From positions 89,401,221 through 89,461,220 of the forward strand of contig CM043956.1 in NCBI GenBank assembly GCA_014529385.2: a stretch of 60,000 bases of DNA. The letters run 5' to 3'. Source of the stretch: Adiantum capillus-veneris. Its lineage: Eukaryota > Streptophyta > Polypodiopsida > Polypodiales > Pteridaceae. Position 1 is the stretch's first letter; the number at the start of each line of letters is the position of its first letter. The notes beneath the pieces were generated by a model that had not been told where the DNA came from, did no database searches, and was given only the letters and a program-made list of their open reading frames with translations. Of the stretch, positions 22,408 through 35,302 are shown one piece after another. The position numbers were made by a program, and so were the translations under genes.

Positions 22408-22439
<32 letters not shown>

Positions 22440-22568
22440 TTGTGTGTGCAATGTGTATGCATTGTGTGTGTGTGCGTGTGTGTACAATGTGTGTGTGCAT
22501 GTTAGTGCATGTGTGTGTGTGTGCAATGTGTATGCATTGTGTGTGTGCATGTGTTTGTGTATGTGTGT
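22331..22568. repeat. (TG)n microsatellite with interspersed minisatellite
   Basis: TG runs are interrupted by repeated GCAATGTGTATGCATTGTG and ACAATGTGTGTGCATGTTAG blocks. It continues directly from the palindromic array. Confidence 0.9.
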
Positions 22569-22777
22569 AGAAGAACGAGAAGAAAGAGAGAGAGTTCGAG
22601 CACTTACAATCGTGACCTCAATCGCTTGGATATGGTGGGGATGGAGATGAAGAGAGTAATAGAGGTTGAAGATGGAGAGGGAGAATGAGAGAAAGCTTGG
22701 AGCTAGAGAGGGAAACAGGCCCGAGCAAAAGAGGAGCTCGTTTTTGAATTTTTGGCATTCAATTTGGCAGGGGTACG

Positions 22778-23027
22778 TGTGCGCTCCTTGCCGCACTGTC
22801 GAAGCAAGGGACTTGCCAATACACCGTGTGCGAGCCACAAACGGCTCCAAGCACACAACAAGCCTAAACTAGCAAGCTCAAGAAAACAAAGGGTGTGTCA
22901 CTCACCGCTCTACGCTCGCCTTCGTGGTGGATTCCTCGCCGCGATGAAGAAGAAGCTGCAGTCGTGCCGCGCTCAACCGCTTCGCCGCCGTCGTGCCTTC
23001 GTAATGCTCGATCGCACACACACTCTC

Positions 23028-23058
<31 letters not shown>

Positions 23059-23350
23059 AGGAGGTGAAGAAGAAGAAGATGGAGATGGAGCAAGAGCACT
23101 CTTCTATTGCACAAATGAGAGAATGAGTAAAAATTAGGTTTAGTTGGCTTTTATAGGAGCTCACCCCATTCACACTTGGGCACCCATGCTTAGCCAACTA
23201 ACCCTAGCATGTTCGTGTTAGAGTGCGCCTCTCATCGGCGATCACTCTACCTTTCCCTATTGGTCCGACAAGCCCGGTACCTGACTCTACCAAATACATA
23301 ATACGCGTCCATCGTAGGTGATGGGTGTCCGTGAGCCGTGAGGGTTAACA
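22778..23350 (-). repeat. Element D 3' LTR
   Basis: In sense it starts TGTTAACCCTCACGG and ends AAGGAGCGCACA. The TATA box TATAAAA is at 23150-23156 (minus strand). A 325-bp segment (about 22806-23131) downstream of the TATA box is absent from the LTRs of element E. Confidence 0.93.
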
Positions 23351-23363
23351 TGCCCCCCTTCCT
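23351..23363 (-). promoter_or_regulatory. Element D polypurine tract
   Basis: In sense AGGAAGGGGGGCA abuts the 3' LTR. An identical tract precedes the 3' LTR of element E. It would prime plus-strand DNA synthesis. Confidence 0.8.
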
Positions 23364-24967
23364 GATGTAGATTCCGTCCTCGGAAGCTATTGAGTTGAAG
23401 CTGGTTCGTCGAGGTGGAAGAGCATTTGAGATGAATGTCCTTAGCCTTCTTCAGTCACTGCAAAATCAAACAACATTGGCACAGTAATTGCATTTTCTTA
23501 AAAAGCATATGCAGTTTTAGGTAGACACATTGATTGGTCAAAGAATTTCAAACAATTTGATAGCAATGAACATTAAATTGCAATGTAATCAAATGCATAA
23601 ACAGATGTAAAGGTAGAAAATTAAACAAGTCTGGGGTCGCTAATTTGACGGTCGAAAGGCACTAGAGATCGAATATTAATACCATGGGTAAGCTTCTTAA
23701 TTTTCTCTGGTCTATTAAGTTGTTTAATCGCGAGAGCCAAGTATTCATGTTCGAGGGCTGACTAGAGGCTATATCTAGAAAACTTTGTAGTTAAGCTACC
23801 ATAAAAGGAATTTCTCATGAAATCATCGCCTAACTGATTACTTTTTCGTTGACCCCCCAAAGTCTTTTCACATTGATTCAATTATGATGTGTGTGCTTAT
23901 TTTGTATGCCTTGGGTTTTTTGCTTCTCAAGGAAAAGCGCCCACACTGGGAACCTCTAGGGCTCTAGTACCATAGGCAATCAAGTGAGTGAAGTACCAAA
24001 TCAAGCTGAGATTTCTCTTCCAGCGTAAAATTTTACATTGTGGCACTTTGATTTTTTGTTTGTTCATTTTCAGCATTTTAATTTTGTAACTTCGGGGGGT
24101 CATATAACACTGTTACCCTCCCCAGGCTCATCACATTAGTAAACTCCCTTTATAATACTTAAGCTAAAGGTCAATAGGGTTAAGCCCACTAGAAAGCCCT
24201 AGTACATTTCATACAATGCTGCCTAAATCGGATTAAGAACCTAAGTAACCATTGCTTATTAGGAAGGCATTCCCCATGGTATTAAGAGAAGATCTCTAAT
24301 ACCTAGCTTGGTCAAACTAGCTTAGTCGGACTGCTTGATTTTTACCCCTAAACAAGTGATTATGACAAAACATTACATTGAATTAAATGTTTGATACTAA
24401 GCAAATGCACTGAATATTATGCTACCAATCACAATCAAGGCAGACAAACATGGATGCAAAAAGATAAAGGCAATGCTAATGGACAAGAAACACCTGTTTG
24501 TGTTGATGGTCATGCTTGATTTGAAGGTTCCATGAAGGTCCAAATCCTATCAATAGCAACACGCTCCTGTACACACTAGGAAACAAAAGGAATACCTCCA
24601 GGAGGCACATCAGTGGGAAAAGAGAACTTCGCTAATCACGCAACTCTAAAACAGAAACACTCCTATCGTACTAATCTTACCTACCCTCCATCACTCAAGT
24701 GATGAGGATCAAAAGGTGTTTTATGGCATAGGTTTCTGTTTCACTGTACCAGATGTGACATGTGTAGGTCTGAGTCAATGTTTTGACTTTTATTGTGCAT
24801 ACTCGTTTGCTAATTGCTCTTGCTCTTTTTTTTTCTTTTTTTTGGTGAGTATAAAGCTTTATATGTACATTCCCTAAGATTGGAGATTAAGAGGTCAGGG
24901 AAAAAGGTTGAGAGGGAAGCAAGTGAATGATGACTGTCAGCAAACACTCCCCCCTTCCTTGGGTAGA
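23364..24967 (-). other. Element D conserved 3' non-coding region
   Basis: About 1.6 kb lies between the polyprotein stop and the polypurine tract. It has no long frame in either strand but is strongly similar to 50035-51660 of element E along its whole length, for example around TTGATTTGGTACTTCACTCA and GGTTCTTAATCCGATTTAGG. Autonomous gypsy elements would carry the rest of pol here or upstream. A role in RNA packaging or expression is possible but not shown. Confidence 0.7.
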
Positions 24968-27900
24968 TCATACCGTTTGAAATGAGCTTGTCACCCTTTG
25001 AAACCAATTGTTCCAGTTGGTAATAGGTGAGGATTTTTTCCAGTAGTTTTCTATTACCCTAGGTGCCTCGTCAAGTTGCAACGGTGGTAAGGTACTCTCC
25101 CAGGATCGAACTTGAAGTGGTTCATCATGTGATTCTTGAACACTGGGAGGTGTGGATTCTTGTGTAGCTTCATGGAGGTCCACTACTATAGATGGAGGCT
25201 GTGTAGAAGCTTTTACCTCTATGGATGTATTACATGATGAGCTAGAATCTTCATGGGACTCTCCCCTTCCTGAGCTAGGTGGAACAAATCGTTCTTTCTT
25301 TGGTACCCAAACTAGCTCGGGAGCGGGTGTGTAGCATTCTGTAATTTTTTTCTTTCCACGATCATTGATTCGTTTTGGAGCTACGGGATTGGGCTCACTT
25401 GGGTCAGGTGATAGGTAAGAGCACAATCTACGTTTTGGCACCCAGATTTGATCATTTCCTTGATAGTAGCCTTGGGCTTCCAATAGTCGTTTAGGGATCC
25501 ATCGCAACATTTTCTTACTTTTATTGGAGCGAGTGGTACGTTTCTTACAAGGCTTCTGTTTTTTAGCACTAGCTATGGTCACTAAAGAAGCTTTAGGGAC
25601 CCATTTGTATGTTTTCTTCGTTACATTAGGATGAGTCTTGTCGGAAGCGATATGCATTGCTTGTAGCATATTTAAGGGTATAGGCATTTCATCCCCCTCA
25701 GGTGTTACCCAGGTCGTCCCCCTATTTCCCCAAGTGTCTATGGTTGATGCTAGGTGGACCCAATTCACATTGTCTGATTCAGTCATCCCAGGTAGGATAT
25801 CCATATAAGGAGAATCTTGGCCAATGTCTGTATCCTTCTTACAAGTGTAACAATATTGTAGTGGGGCCGAGTGAACTGTGGTGTCAGAGCGATGATCAAT
25901 AATGGTTTTACTCCCTAAGGGGTGTACCTTACCAGTCACCAAATCCACTCTAAGGACAGAGTCTTGGAATTGCAAATAGACATGATTTTTAGACCAATCG
26001 TGAACCATTTGTGCTTCCCTAATGAATGGTCGTCCTAAAATCATTTCATATGACATAAGGTGTTTAGAGAAATCCATTACAATGAACGTATGTCGTACCT
26101 TGTGTCCTAGAACTTTGATCTTAAGATCCTTGAGCATCCCCATAGGTTTGGCTATGGTACCATTTGCCATCTTTACCACAATGTTAGTAACACTGAGGCG
26201 GGGTTTTCCCATGGATTCCCAACAATCTTTTGTAACGATGCTAACTCCGGCACCACCATCAAGAATTCCCTTTATAGTTAATCCCTTGGTAGTGATGGGT
26301 AGGGTCGCATTAGACTCATCGCCTTCAAAATACTGCCCTAATTCGTTAATGGGTACCTCGATCACATACTCGTGTCCATCTAAGTCAAGTGATTGCACAT
26401 GATTTTCCTCATCAATCATAATCGAGTCAGGCCTATTTGGTTGCGCAAACTGCGGTAATCCCGTTCGTAGCTCTCCGTTAAGGAATGCTCAAAGTGCAAG
26501 GAATAACTCAGGATCTCCATACAGCTTTGCTATGATCGTGGTTCAGACCTCAGAAGACATGAAGTCCACTAGTTTGGCAACATTCATTGGTGTTTTACAG
26601 GGTGTAGGTCCTTGACTAGGAACTGGTGAGGATGGAATCTCATATTCCTCAATGGGATCAGGTATTCCTTCGTTAAACATCCTTTCCAACAAGAAGGGTG
26701 TATGCTCACTTTCTGATGTCCTGTCCTCACTCCCTTCTTGGATGATACTAGATATGGCTAACGGTATATGGTTCATGTGGGGTGGATGAACTTGCGTGGG
26801 AAACACTGTGTCATGAATTTTGACCTGCATGGGTTCTGGTTCTAGTTTCCTTTGAGTCTCCTCCACTAAACCTCTTAGATGTTTCACCTGCTCAATCTCG
26901 TCTACTGGGTTTGGGTACGTCCCAATCTTCTTTTTACGATTCTTCCCTTTTTGCCCCTGCGGTTTATCTTGGGGGTCTTGGATTGGATTTGGAAACACTT
27001 GTGGTGTTTTCAGAGACTCTTTATGGTTTTCTCTTATTCGGTTTTCATTTGGTTCCATGTTACGGTTTTCTTTGTCTGTCTTTCCCTTTGTGGTATTGGT
27101 TCTAGTTTCCATTGTCTCGACTGAATCTGAATCATCCTCTAGGTCATTCATATACACGGGGTCATCTCCTGTTCCTATGTTTGTTTTGGAACTTGGCTTT
27201 GAATTTTCCGTATTCTGCGACTTCTTCCTTCATGTCTTCTTTTTCTTTGCTTGGATAACTGACACGGTATCTCTCTCTTCGAGGATATGTCCTGGCCCTT
27301 GAAGCATGGACCGTGTAATCGCATAAGCGGGTGCGACGGGTGGTATTGGCGATGTCACACTAGCAATTTCGACCAAATTTAGGGGGGTGATTTTAGGCGC
27401 ATTTGGGTTATAGGGGCATTGGGCAATCAAGTGATCTATGCCACAACGATTACATGTGAGTATTGGCATTGCAGACGTGCTCCCTTGATTCATTTGCATC
27501 TGTGCAACATTCTTTTGCAGCCTAATAGGGCACTCCGCTACTCGATGTGGTCCACCACACTCGTAGCATTGAAGAGGTGGCCTCCTAGCCTGGGTGTTGA
27601 TATTTTGACCTCTGGATGCGAGAGCAGCAGCTTGATAAACCGGCTTGACTTGTCCCCAACAATCTTCCATGTAGTATATAGGACACTCTTCCAATGTATC
27701 AAGTCCGTAGGCAATACTAGTGTCTATTTCCTCCTCACAACCATCTGCATAAGCATTAGATGGCTCGCAACCCACTTGGTTCATAGGGGCGACTCTTGGA
27801 TGCGGGGGCTACGGTCCTAGCACAGGAGGTGGTAACAGTGTAGCTTGTACAACATTTTGAGATCTAGGGACCATGTCTTGCGGTAGTTGCTCAACAGGTG

Positions 27901-30148
27901 GAGCAGGCATCAATACAGGAGCTCGAGGCGCATCCGTCCAGGCTACAGGTGGTCTATTTGCCATCATACGTTTGATCATTAAAAAATCCTTAGCTTGGTG
28001 ACCATACCTACCACATGCGTTGCAAGTTCCATTAAATTTTACTCTAAACGTAGGGCACTCACTAGTGCTATGTGGACCTAAGCAAATGGAACACCATTGT
28101 TGCTCCCTTCTTGGATACATGTGACTATTTTGAGGGGGTCGATTATCCTTAAGAGACTCTTGGATTGCCTTGGTGAGGTCTGTCAAGAATGTCTCAAATA
28201 CCTTTGGCTCATTGGCAATGGGCTTTGCAGTCATGGGTTCATACTCAATGGCTTGTGAGCTAGTGGATCTCGTGTCAGTAGACACCCTCATGCCTGCTAT
28301 CATCAAGTTGTCCTCTAATTGGATTGCATTGGCAGTGACATCTTCCCAGGTTGTGATACCTCTAATCACTAGTCCATTATAGATTCCTTCATTCCTCAAC
28401 CCTCGAATGAATCGATCAAGCAGTTGGTTATTGTTGAAGCGCTCATTTACAGGGCAGAGAGAGTTTAAGTGCTTTAGACGACTAATGAAGTCCCTTATTG
28501 ACTCTCCTTCCTTACGTTCGGCCTTCTGTAGCTGAGATGCTACACCCCAAAGCACACCTTCTCGTATGTACTCCTTTAGAAACAACCTTCGAAGGGTAGG
28601 GTAGATTGTTTTCTCGTCCACCCTTAGGGTCCTATACCAATCTCCAGCCTTCCCACTTAATGTCAAGCTTAAGGCATTGCACTTATGTAGTTCGTTGCGT
28701 TCCCCTAAGGAATCACATACTTGTTCAAACACTTCAATGTGTTTTCTAGCATCTTCGTCCCCATTGAATTTTTGCGTGAGTTTGGCAATTTGTACTGCCT
28801 TACTTCTAGGCTCTCTATCAGATGCGTGACGCATATTTTCCGCGATAGATCGACCTATGGTTTGAGCAAACGCTGCCAAGTCACCTATGTGAGGAGGCAG
28901 GGCCGGTGGAGGTACTCTTGGAATCATATGTGGGAGAGGAACGGGTACCGGTCTTGGCATATGTGTAGATGATGCAGGATATGGAACATAACCGGGCATA
29001 GGTCCACTCGGATAAGAGCTAGGGAGCGGCACTCGAGGAGCATAAGCAAGTGGTACAATTGGAGGTGTGGGGGCCATGTGTGCATAAGGGGCTAGAGGCA
29101 CATACGGTCGAGGCCCCATATTAGGTACTACGACACTAGGTAGTGGCACTGCGCTAACCGTAGATGTCATCGGTACATTCTCTGTCAGGCTTATCCCTGG
29201 AGTGAGCACTGTGTTTTCCTTGATAGAGGGTTGAGCCAAGTTAGGGAAGCTAAAGTTTTTGCTCGGAGGCTCAGATTGCATAGAGACCCCAGGTGAAATG
29301 ACGTAAGATGGGTCCATGGGGCTCATTAGAGGAGTCTCCATTTGTGATAGAGTAGGCTGTTGAGCCTTGCTCGTATCCAAAAATCTCATGGGGCCAGTTG
29401 AGAGTATATTTACCCCTCGGTTTTGCCTTTCTGATTGAATAATGCCATGGATAACATTACAGATCATTTTCTGTTGATCTTCGATGCTCGTGGCACTAGA
29501 GGTGGATTGTACAATCTCTATCCATCCTACATGGTAGGCATGGCCAGAGTGTAGATCCGTCAACACCTCAGTGTGGAGGTCGTATGTCCAATGATCATTA
29601 ATGAACAATCCTTCTAGAGTCGACGTGTTAATGGTTTCTTGTGAGGTAGAAACAATGTTGCTCCCCGTGGTTTTACTTGTCACCAACGGTACTCTAGAGG
29701 GAACTTCTGAAGGAGGTAGCTCAACAGGGCCTTCTTGGTAAGAAGTTGGTAGGATATCCACATGGACACTCTTTGGGGGTGTGGGGTCCACGTGCGATGT
29801 GAAAGGAGAGTCCACTTCCCCACCCCCTTCGTGTGCTTCATTTGCATCAGGTTCCGAGCGAGTAGCTCTACCTAATGTTTCCATGAAACGGCTAAACATA
29901 CTAGTACTAGGCTGTGGAGCTTCGGGAGGTGCATGGCCTTCTCTCTCAGTGTTTTGGGTAGGGTATGCTTCCATGATTTCTGAGTCGGAGGAGGAATCAC
30001 TAGCGGCTATTTTAGGGTCTTGGGTGGTGCTACCTTGTGTCCCCGCTGAGGGTCTAGAGCTTATCGTGGATGGGTAATGGGTGTCCGTATGAACAGAGGC
30101 ACCCTCAATATGCTCGTGTTCTAGCACCCGCCCAGAGCGTAAGTGCAT
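24968..30148 (-). pseudogene. Element D Gag-protease polyprotein with four premature stops
   Basis: One frame of about 1,726 codons starts MHLRSGRVLE at 30148 and ends at 24968. In order it has: a Pro-rich N-terminal third; a retrotransposon Gag core (FNGDEDARKHIEVFEQ, WYRTLRVDEKTIYPTLRRLF, EREGESIRDFISRL-like helices); four zinc knuckles (CSIC-H-C, CNACGRYGH with its last Cys changed to Phe, CYECGGPH, CNRCGIDH); a Lys/Glu-rich linker; an aspartic protease with ILDGGAGVSIVT and EMILGRPF; then a tail with KWVPK, RWIPK, IWVPK and VWVPK. Four stops interrupt it: TAG at 27809-27811 and TGA at 27230-27232, 26543-26545 and 26489-26491. Each is a C-to-T change relative to element E. No RT or integrase motif follows. 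Confidence 0.9.
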
Positions 30149-31110
30149 GTGCTTTTGATACCCTAAGGTGTCAAAAAGCTGCTCTAGGAGGCCTTGTGAC
30201 TAGTTTTTAGCGTGTTTTTTGTTTGTTTTTTTGCTAGATTTTTTAGAGCGTGTCGTGGAATGGGCCGTGTGATAGCTCGAAACGAGTGTATCGGTCAGAG
30301 GGTCGTGTCGTGCTTTACAGCCCTCCGTTTGGTCACTCTATGCCCTCGGAATCCCTAAAACTGTCAATTTTCAGTAGGGAACTAGGCCCAAACTAAAAAG
30401 TCTAAGGGTGCAAGTGGGAAGAGAAAGGAGGAGAGTGGAGGACTTGTCCCACATGCTCTCATTTTCTCTTGAGGGAGAAGGGTATATATATAAGAGTGAG
30501 TCTAATATATATCATAAGATTGAGGCCTGGGCTTGGGCTTGGGCTTGGGCTTGGGCTTGGGCTTGGGAAACCGATCCCGATCTATCTTTTATACAAACCA
30601 ACTCGTCCGTTTTAAGAGTCACGTTTTTTATTTTCGAAAAATTTCGCCGCCCGCTCACTCGCGTTTTTAATTTCCGAAATTATTATTATTTTATTTTTTT
30701 TTTCCAGATTTTTTTTCTCAAATTTTTTTTTTTTTTTTTTAATGCAGAAAATACAGAATTTGAAAACGCAGAAATTGAAAATGCAGAAATGCAAAAAATT
30801 GAAAAACGCAAAAATGCAGGAACTGCAAAAATTGCAAAAAAACGCAGAAATGCAGAAAATGCAGAAATTGCAGAAAATTTAAAAAACGCAGAAATGCAGA
30901 AAATTGCAGAAATTGAAAACGCCGAACTTGAAAATGCAGAAATTACAGAAATTGAAAAAACGCAGACAATAGCAAAAATTGAAACTTGACAGCAAATGCA
31001 GAAAACGCAAAAAACAGAAATCTCCACACACTCCTTCCCTGCCTTTCCTATGATAGAAATTGCACCACAAGGAAGCGTAAAGTGCTAACCGAGCTTAGTG
31101 TAGGGCATAT
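30149..31110 (-). other. Element D leader with simple repeats
   Basis: Close to the LTR the leader has degenerate TTTCTGCAATTTCTGCATT-type repeats (about 30740-31020), also present in element E at 44470-44660. A 6-bp GGGCTT repeat of about six units (30528-30567) and the surrounding 0.4-0.5 kb are absent from E. Open frames here (for example one encoding alternating Ala-Trp) are repeat artefacts. Confidence 0.7.
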
Positions 31111-31128
31111 CCCTGGCAACGGCGCCAA
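31111..31128 (-). promoter_or_regulatory. Element D primer-binding site
   Basis: In sense TTGGCGCCGTTGCCAGGG follows the 5' LTR after three bases. It fits the plant gypsy site TGGCGCCGTTGCCGGGGA, which I associate with aspartate tRNA, with one mismatch. Confidence 0.75.
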
Positions 31129-31131
31129 AAA

Positions 31132-31381
31132 TGTGCGCTCCTTGCCGCACTGTCGAAGCAAGGGACTTGCCAATACACCGTGTGCGAGCCACAAACGGCT
31201 CCAAGCACACAACAAGCCTAAACTAGCAAGCTCAAGAAAACAAAGGGTGTGTCACTCACCGCTCTACGCTCGCCTTCGTGGTGGATTCCTCGCCGCGATG
31301 AAGAAGAAGCTGCAGTCGTGCCGCGCTCAACCGCTTCGCCGCCGTCGTGCCTTCGTAATGCTCGATCGCACACACACTCTC

Positions 31382-31412
<31 letters not shown>

Positions 31413-31704
31413 AGGAGGTGAAGAAGAAGAAGATGGAGATGGAGCAAGAGCACTCTTCTATTGCACAAATGAGAGAATGAGTAAAAATTAGGTTTAGTTG
31501 GTTTTTATAGGAGCTCACCCCATTCACACTTGGGCGCCCATGCTTAGCCAACTAACCCTAGCATGGTCGTGTTAGAGTGCGCCTCTCATCGGCGATCACT
31601 CTACCTTTCCCTATTGGTCCGACAAGCCCGGTACCTGACTCTACCAAATACATAATACGCGTCCATCGTAGGTGATGGGTGTCCGTGAGCCATGAGGGTT
31701 AACA
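31132..31704 (-). repeat. Element D 5' LTR
   Basis: A 573-bp partner of the LTR at 22778. The TATA box is at 31503-31509 in sense. The extra 325-bp segment at about 31160-31485 includes a CT/GT microsatellite, a GC-rich exon-like stretch and a GTGAGT that looks like a splice donor. Confidence 0.93.
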
Positions 31705-31719
31705 GTACGCAGGTGCCCC

Positions 31720-31800
31720 CTTTATATAAAAAACTTTGTTGGGGATTTTACCGTGTGTATTACCGCTCCTTTTCCCGCCCATTTTACCACGTGTATTACC
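31720..31800 (+). promoter_or_regulatory. Probable promoter of element C transposase
   Basis: A TATA-like TTTATATAAAAAAC lies at 31721-31734, 12 bases after the target-site duplication of element D. It is followed by four TTACCG-type motifs in about 60 bp, the same family as the subterminal repeats. The transposase region begins about 200 bp downstream. The layout suggests that the element's own repeat-binding protein could act here; that is inference. Confidence 0.5.
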
Positions 31801-32000
31801 GTGAAAATCTCTGATGAGACTGCATGTGTTACGCCGACTGCATGACCTCTTATACCCACCTCCCCTCTACCTTTAATGAGTGTCAGTCGTGTCAGTACCA
31901 ACATTCTTGATTCTTCTTTTTCTTATTTAGTGTGTGTTCGTGTGTTCAGGTCGATTGGGATGACGTGGGTTCGCCAGTTGGCGCAGAACGAACTTGATGG

Positions 32001-35000
32001 TTGAGCGAGCAATTACCATGTCCATGTACGCGATGTAAGCGTGCGATTGCACGGCTTCTGCGTATATGCTTGGATCACATGCATGATTATGGACTATGGG
32101 ACGATCCGAGAAAATGCGCTCGAATAGAAACTATCGATCCGAGGGTTTTGGCATCCATTGATGTCGCTCCCCATTGGAGTGTGATCAGGGGCGGGGGCGG
32201 GAGGAGGACGGAAGAGCGATTGAGCCAGGAAGCACTCATGGGAGGGGGGTCACACCCGCCATCCGATGTGGGTGGGTCCACACAAGCGCATGCGCATCCT
32301 ACATCCACCACATATGGGGATCTCCCCACCACCCCGCCCCACATGGAGGTGGAGGAAGATCATTTGCACAATATGGTTGAGGATCTTCTTGCACGTGAGG
32401 CGGCGAATGAGTGTGAGCCTGAGTGTGCATGTGAAGAATCCGCCCAAAAAACCAAAGATTCATTGCTAGAGGTAGCACACACCGCACTTTAGAAGGGATG
32501 CTCCTACTCCATATTACAAGCGTCTCTTCAGATCTTCAATATTCAAGCAACGTTTGGATGGAGCAATGCAGGGGTCGATGCACTATTGAGTTACGTTTAA
32601 GTGTAATAAGTGTTAGTTGTTAGTTTTTTTCGTGGTATTATGCAATAACGAGTGTTCTTTAATTATGTCATAGGCTATTAGGCAAAATGATGCCTAAAGG
32701 CAATCATCTTCCAGAAAATCAAAGGAAGGCACAACAGGTGGTGAACAGAGCTTGGGATGGACTATGATCGCATAAATGCATGTGTGAATGATTGCATGCT
32801 ATTCCACAATAAACATGCAAGGCTGGATGCTTGCCTCGAGTGTGGAGAATCAAGGTACAAAGAGGGAATGCAAGGAACCACAATATCTCGCAAGGTTCTT
32901 TGTCATTTCCCCCTCATTCCCCGCATCAAGCACATGTTTAGCACCAAAGGAACAAGCGAGCTTCTTACATGGCATATGACAAATCGCTCCACCGATGGGG
33001 TTATGAGAGTGCCGGCTAACTAGCCGGCATGGCAACACATTGAGCAGACATGGACGGAGTTTAGAGAAGAGCCTCATCACTTGAGGCTTGGTTTGGCTAG
33101 TGATGGGGTAAACCCATTTGGGCATCGGTCTACCTTATGGAGTACTTGGCCAGTGGTTGTTGTGAACTACAACATTCCACCATGGTAGTCAACCGAGAAG
33201 GGGAACATTTTGCTCTCTCTTCTAGTCCAAGGAAAACACAAGGTGAAAAACATGGATGTATATTTAGCACCTTTGATTGCAGAGCTTCAAGAGCTATGGA
33301 ACGGCATAGATGTTTTTGATGTATCAAGACCACTTCGTGATCGGCGCACAATGATCAAGTGCATTCTCATGTGGACCATGCATGATAACCCCGGGCTTGG
33401 AGAGATTTCTGGTAAGCTTATACTTTGTGAAGCTCTTTAATGTCTTTGCATTGGTCACTTATATGCGGTTATGTCTTTTGTTTTTGTAGGACTATCGACA
33501 TTTGGACATAGGGCATGCCCAACTTGTGTACCCTCACTCGTGACAGAGAGACCCACTCTACTTGGTAAGGTGATCTACCCCAATAACCATCGCTTCTTTC
33601 CGCCCACACATCAATCTTATGCTCCACCGTGCAATGGGATGGACCCACTCCATTGGACCATGGCCGATTGGGCAAGACATTGGAACGAGCATCACAACAC
33701 ATTGCCTCCTCCCAATGATCCACCTAGGGGTATGTCTAGGTACTCTATTTTCTTATCACTAGCCTATTGGGCTTCATTGAAAATCTAACACCTATTGGAT
33801 CCAATGCATGTGTTCAAAAATGTTGGGCAAGCTATATGGGATCACATAGTAGGCAAGAAAGATTCATTGGGGGCTAGAGAGGACATGAGGGCCATAAGGA
33901 GGCTCCCTCCTTCAGCCACACCTCGCATGGGGACTTGAGGGAAGATTGTTCTTCCAAAGGCACCTTGGATTCTATCAAGGGTGGATCAAAAGCGGATGAA
34001 ATAAGTCATTGCATCCATCCGTACTCCAACAGGTTATATGTGTTCGCTCAAGGGTGCCTTCACTAAAACTAAGAAAGGAGGATTCACACAATTGTATGGG
34101 CGCAAATCCCATGATTGGCACAAGATTCTTCAGGTAATGTGTGTGTGTGTGTATGTGGTTAGGGTTGTGGATACTAATAAGTCTTTTTGTTTGTGCAATA
34201 GTTTGTGCTTCCAATTAGCATTAGTGGATTTGCGGGCACGAAGGTAAAAACTGCAATATTCAAGGTGGGAGAAGTTGTCAGGTATAGCACATTTGATCCT
34301 CCCTCCTAAACTTTACTTTGAAGACTAACTTTACTATGAAGATTATGAAGGGTTTTTTGGTTACAGGTTTGTGAGTTCCAAAGAAATCGAAGTTTCAGCC
34401 ATTCCAACAGCTCGACTTCTAGCGATTGAAGCAACTTGTGCTATTGAGGATGCATTCCCACATTCTATCCTTGTTAGCCAAGTTCACCAATTGCTCCATC
34501 TTGTTGAGGAGATATCCATTCGTGTTGTGGTTCACTCCAGGTGGATGTTCTTTCTTGAGAGGTTCCTAAAGACCTTGAAAGACTTTGTAAGGCTACGATC
34601 ACAACCAGAGTTATTCATCGATCTTAAGCTTTAAACCTTATTAGGATTGGATTGTATTCACACCGCTTTTTATTGGTTACTTTAATCACTAATGGTTTCA
34701 TGTGTTCAGGCAAGCATGGCAGAGGGTTGGATTGTACAAGAGGCTTTTGTGTATGTCTCTCAATATCTTTTCACAATAGACCCATTATTGCCTCGTTTAA
34801 AGATGGAGGAAGAGGATGCAAAAAAACACGCAAACATTCGAAGTGGGAACGGTTCTCTCTTGATTTTGGATAGGGAATTTCAAGCCATAGTCAACAACCA
34901 TTTTCTACTCAATGCTCCCATAATGGGAAAATGGGTGGATATGTATGTGGAGGTGAGTACAATGAGAGAAACGGAGAGGGAAGAATGAAAGAGGTCATAT

Positions 35001-35237
35001 GGAGGTAGACGAGCACCTCCCTTTCCTAAAGAGGTTGCCAAATACCCTGATCTAATTCCAGTTGGGTGGATACACAATGCCATGACCAAGGCCAAGGCAT
35101 AAGGAGAAAAAATAAGCCCTAAAGAATGGGAGTACACGCGAGGATGTCTACCAAGAGTAATATACTCAATGTGTTTAGTATGTGTGTGTGAGTGGGTGTG
35201 TGTGTGTGGGTGCTTGTGTGTGTGTGTGTGTATGTGT

Positions 35238-35302
<65 letters not shown>

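Larger units (their letters stand above)
22778..31704 (-). mobile_element. Element D: GAG-PRO-only LTR retrotransposon
   Basis: Paired 573-bp LTRs (22778-23350 and 31132-31704) differ at about four positions by eye and are flanked by a perfect GTACG duplication (22773-22777 and 31705-31709). In sense orientation (minus strand) the element has a primer-binding site, a 1-kb leader, one long gag-protease frame (30148 to 24968), a 1.6-kb non-coding region and a polypurine tract. No reverse transcriptase, RNase H or integrase is present. It shares this structure and most of its sequence with element E. It inserted into element C next to the transposase TATA box. It must be mobilised by enzymes supplied elsewhere. 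Confidence 0.93.

Noticed and set aside
22248-22856. Long minus- and plus-strand frames rich in Thr-His or Cys-Val
   Set aside because: They are translations of the TG/CA microsatellite and palindromic array; no start context or domain.
30408-30989. 193-codon frame with alternating Ala-Trp and Asn-Ala-Glu repeats
   Set aside because: It is the antisense of the leader simple repeats of element D.
31086-31480. Plus-strand ORF through the LTR of D (also 22752-23126)
   Set aside because: It runs antisense to the element, and it ends in microsatellite-encoded Ser-Leu and Thr-His; no domain.
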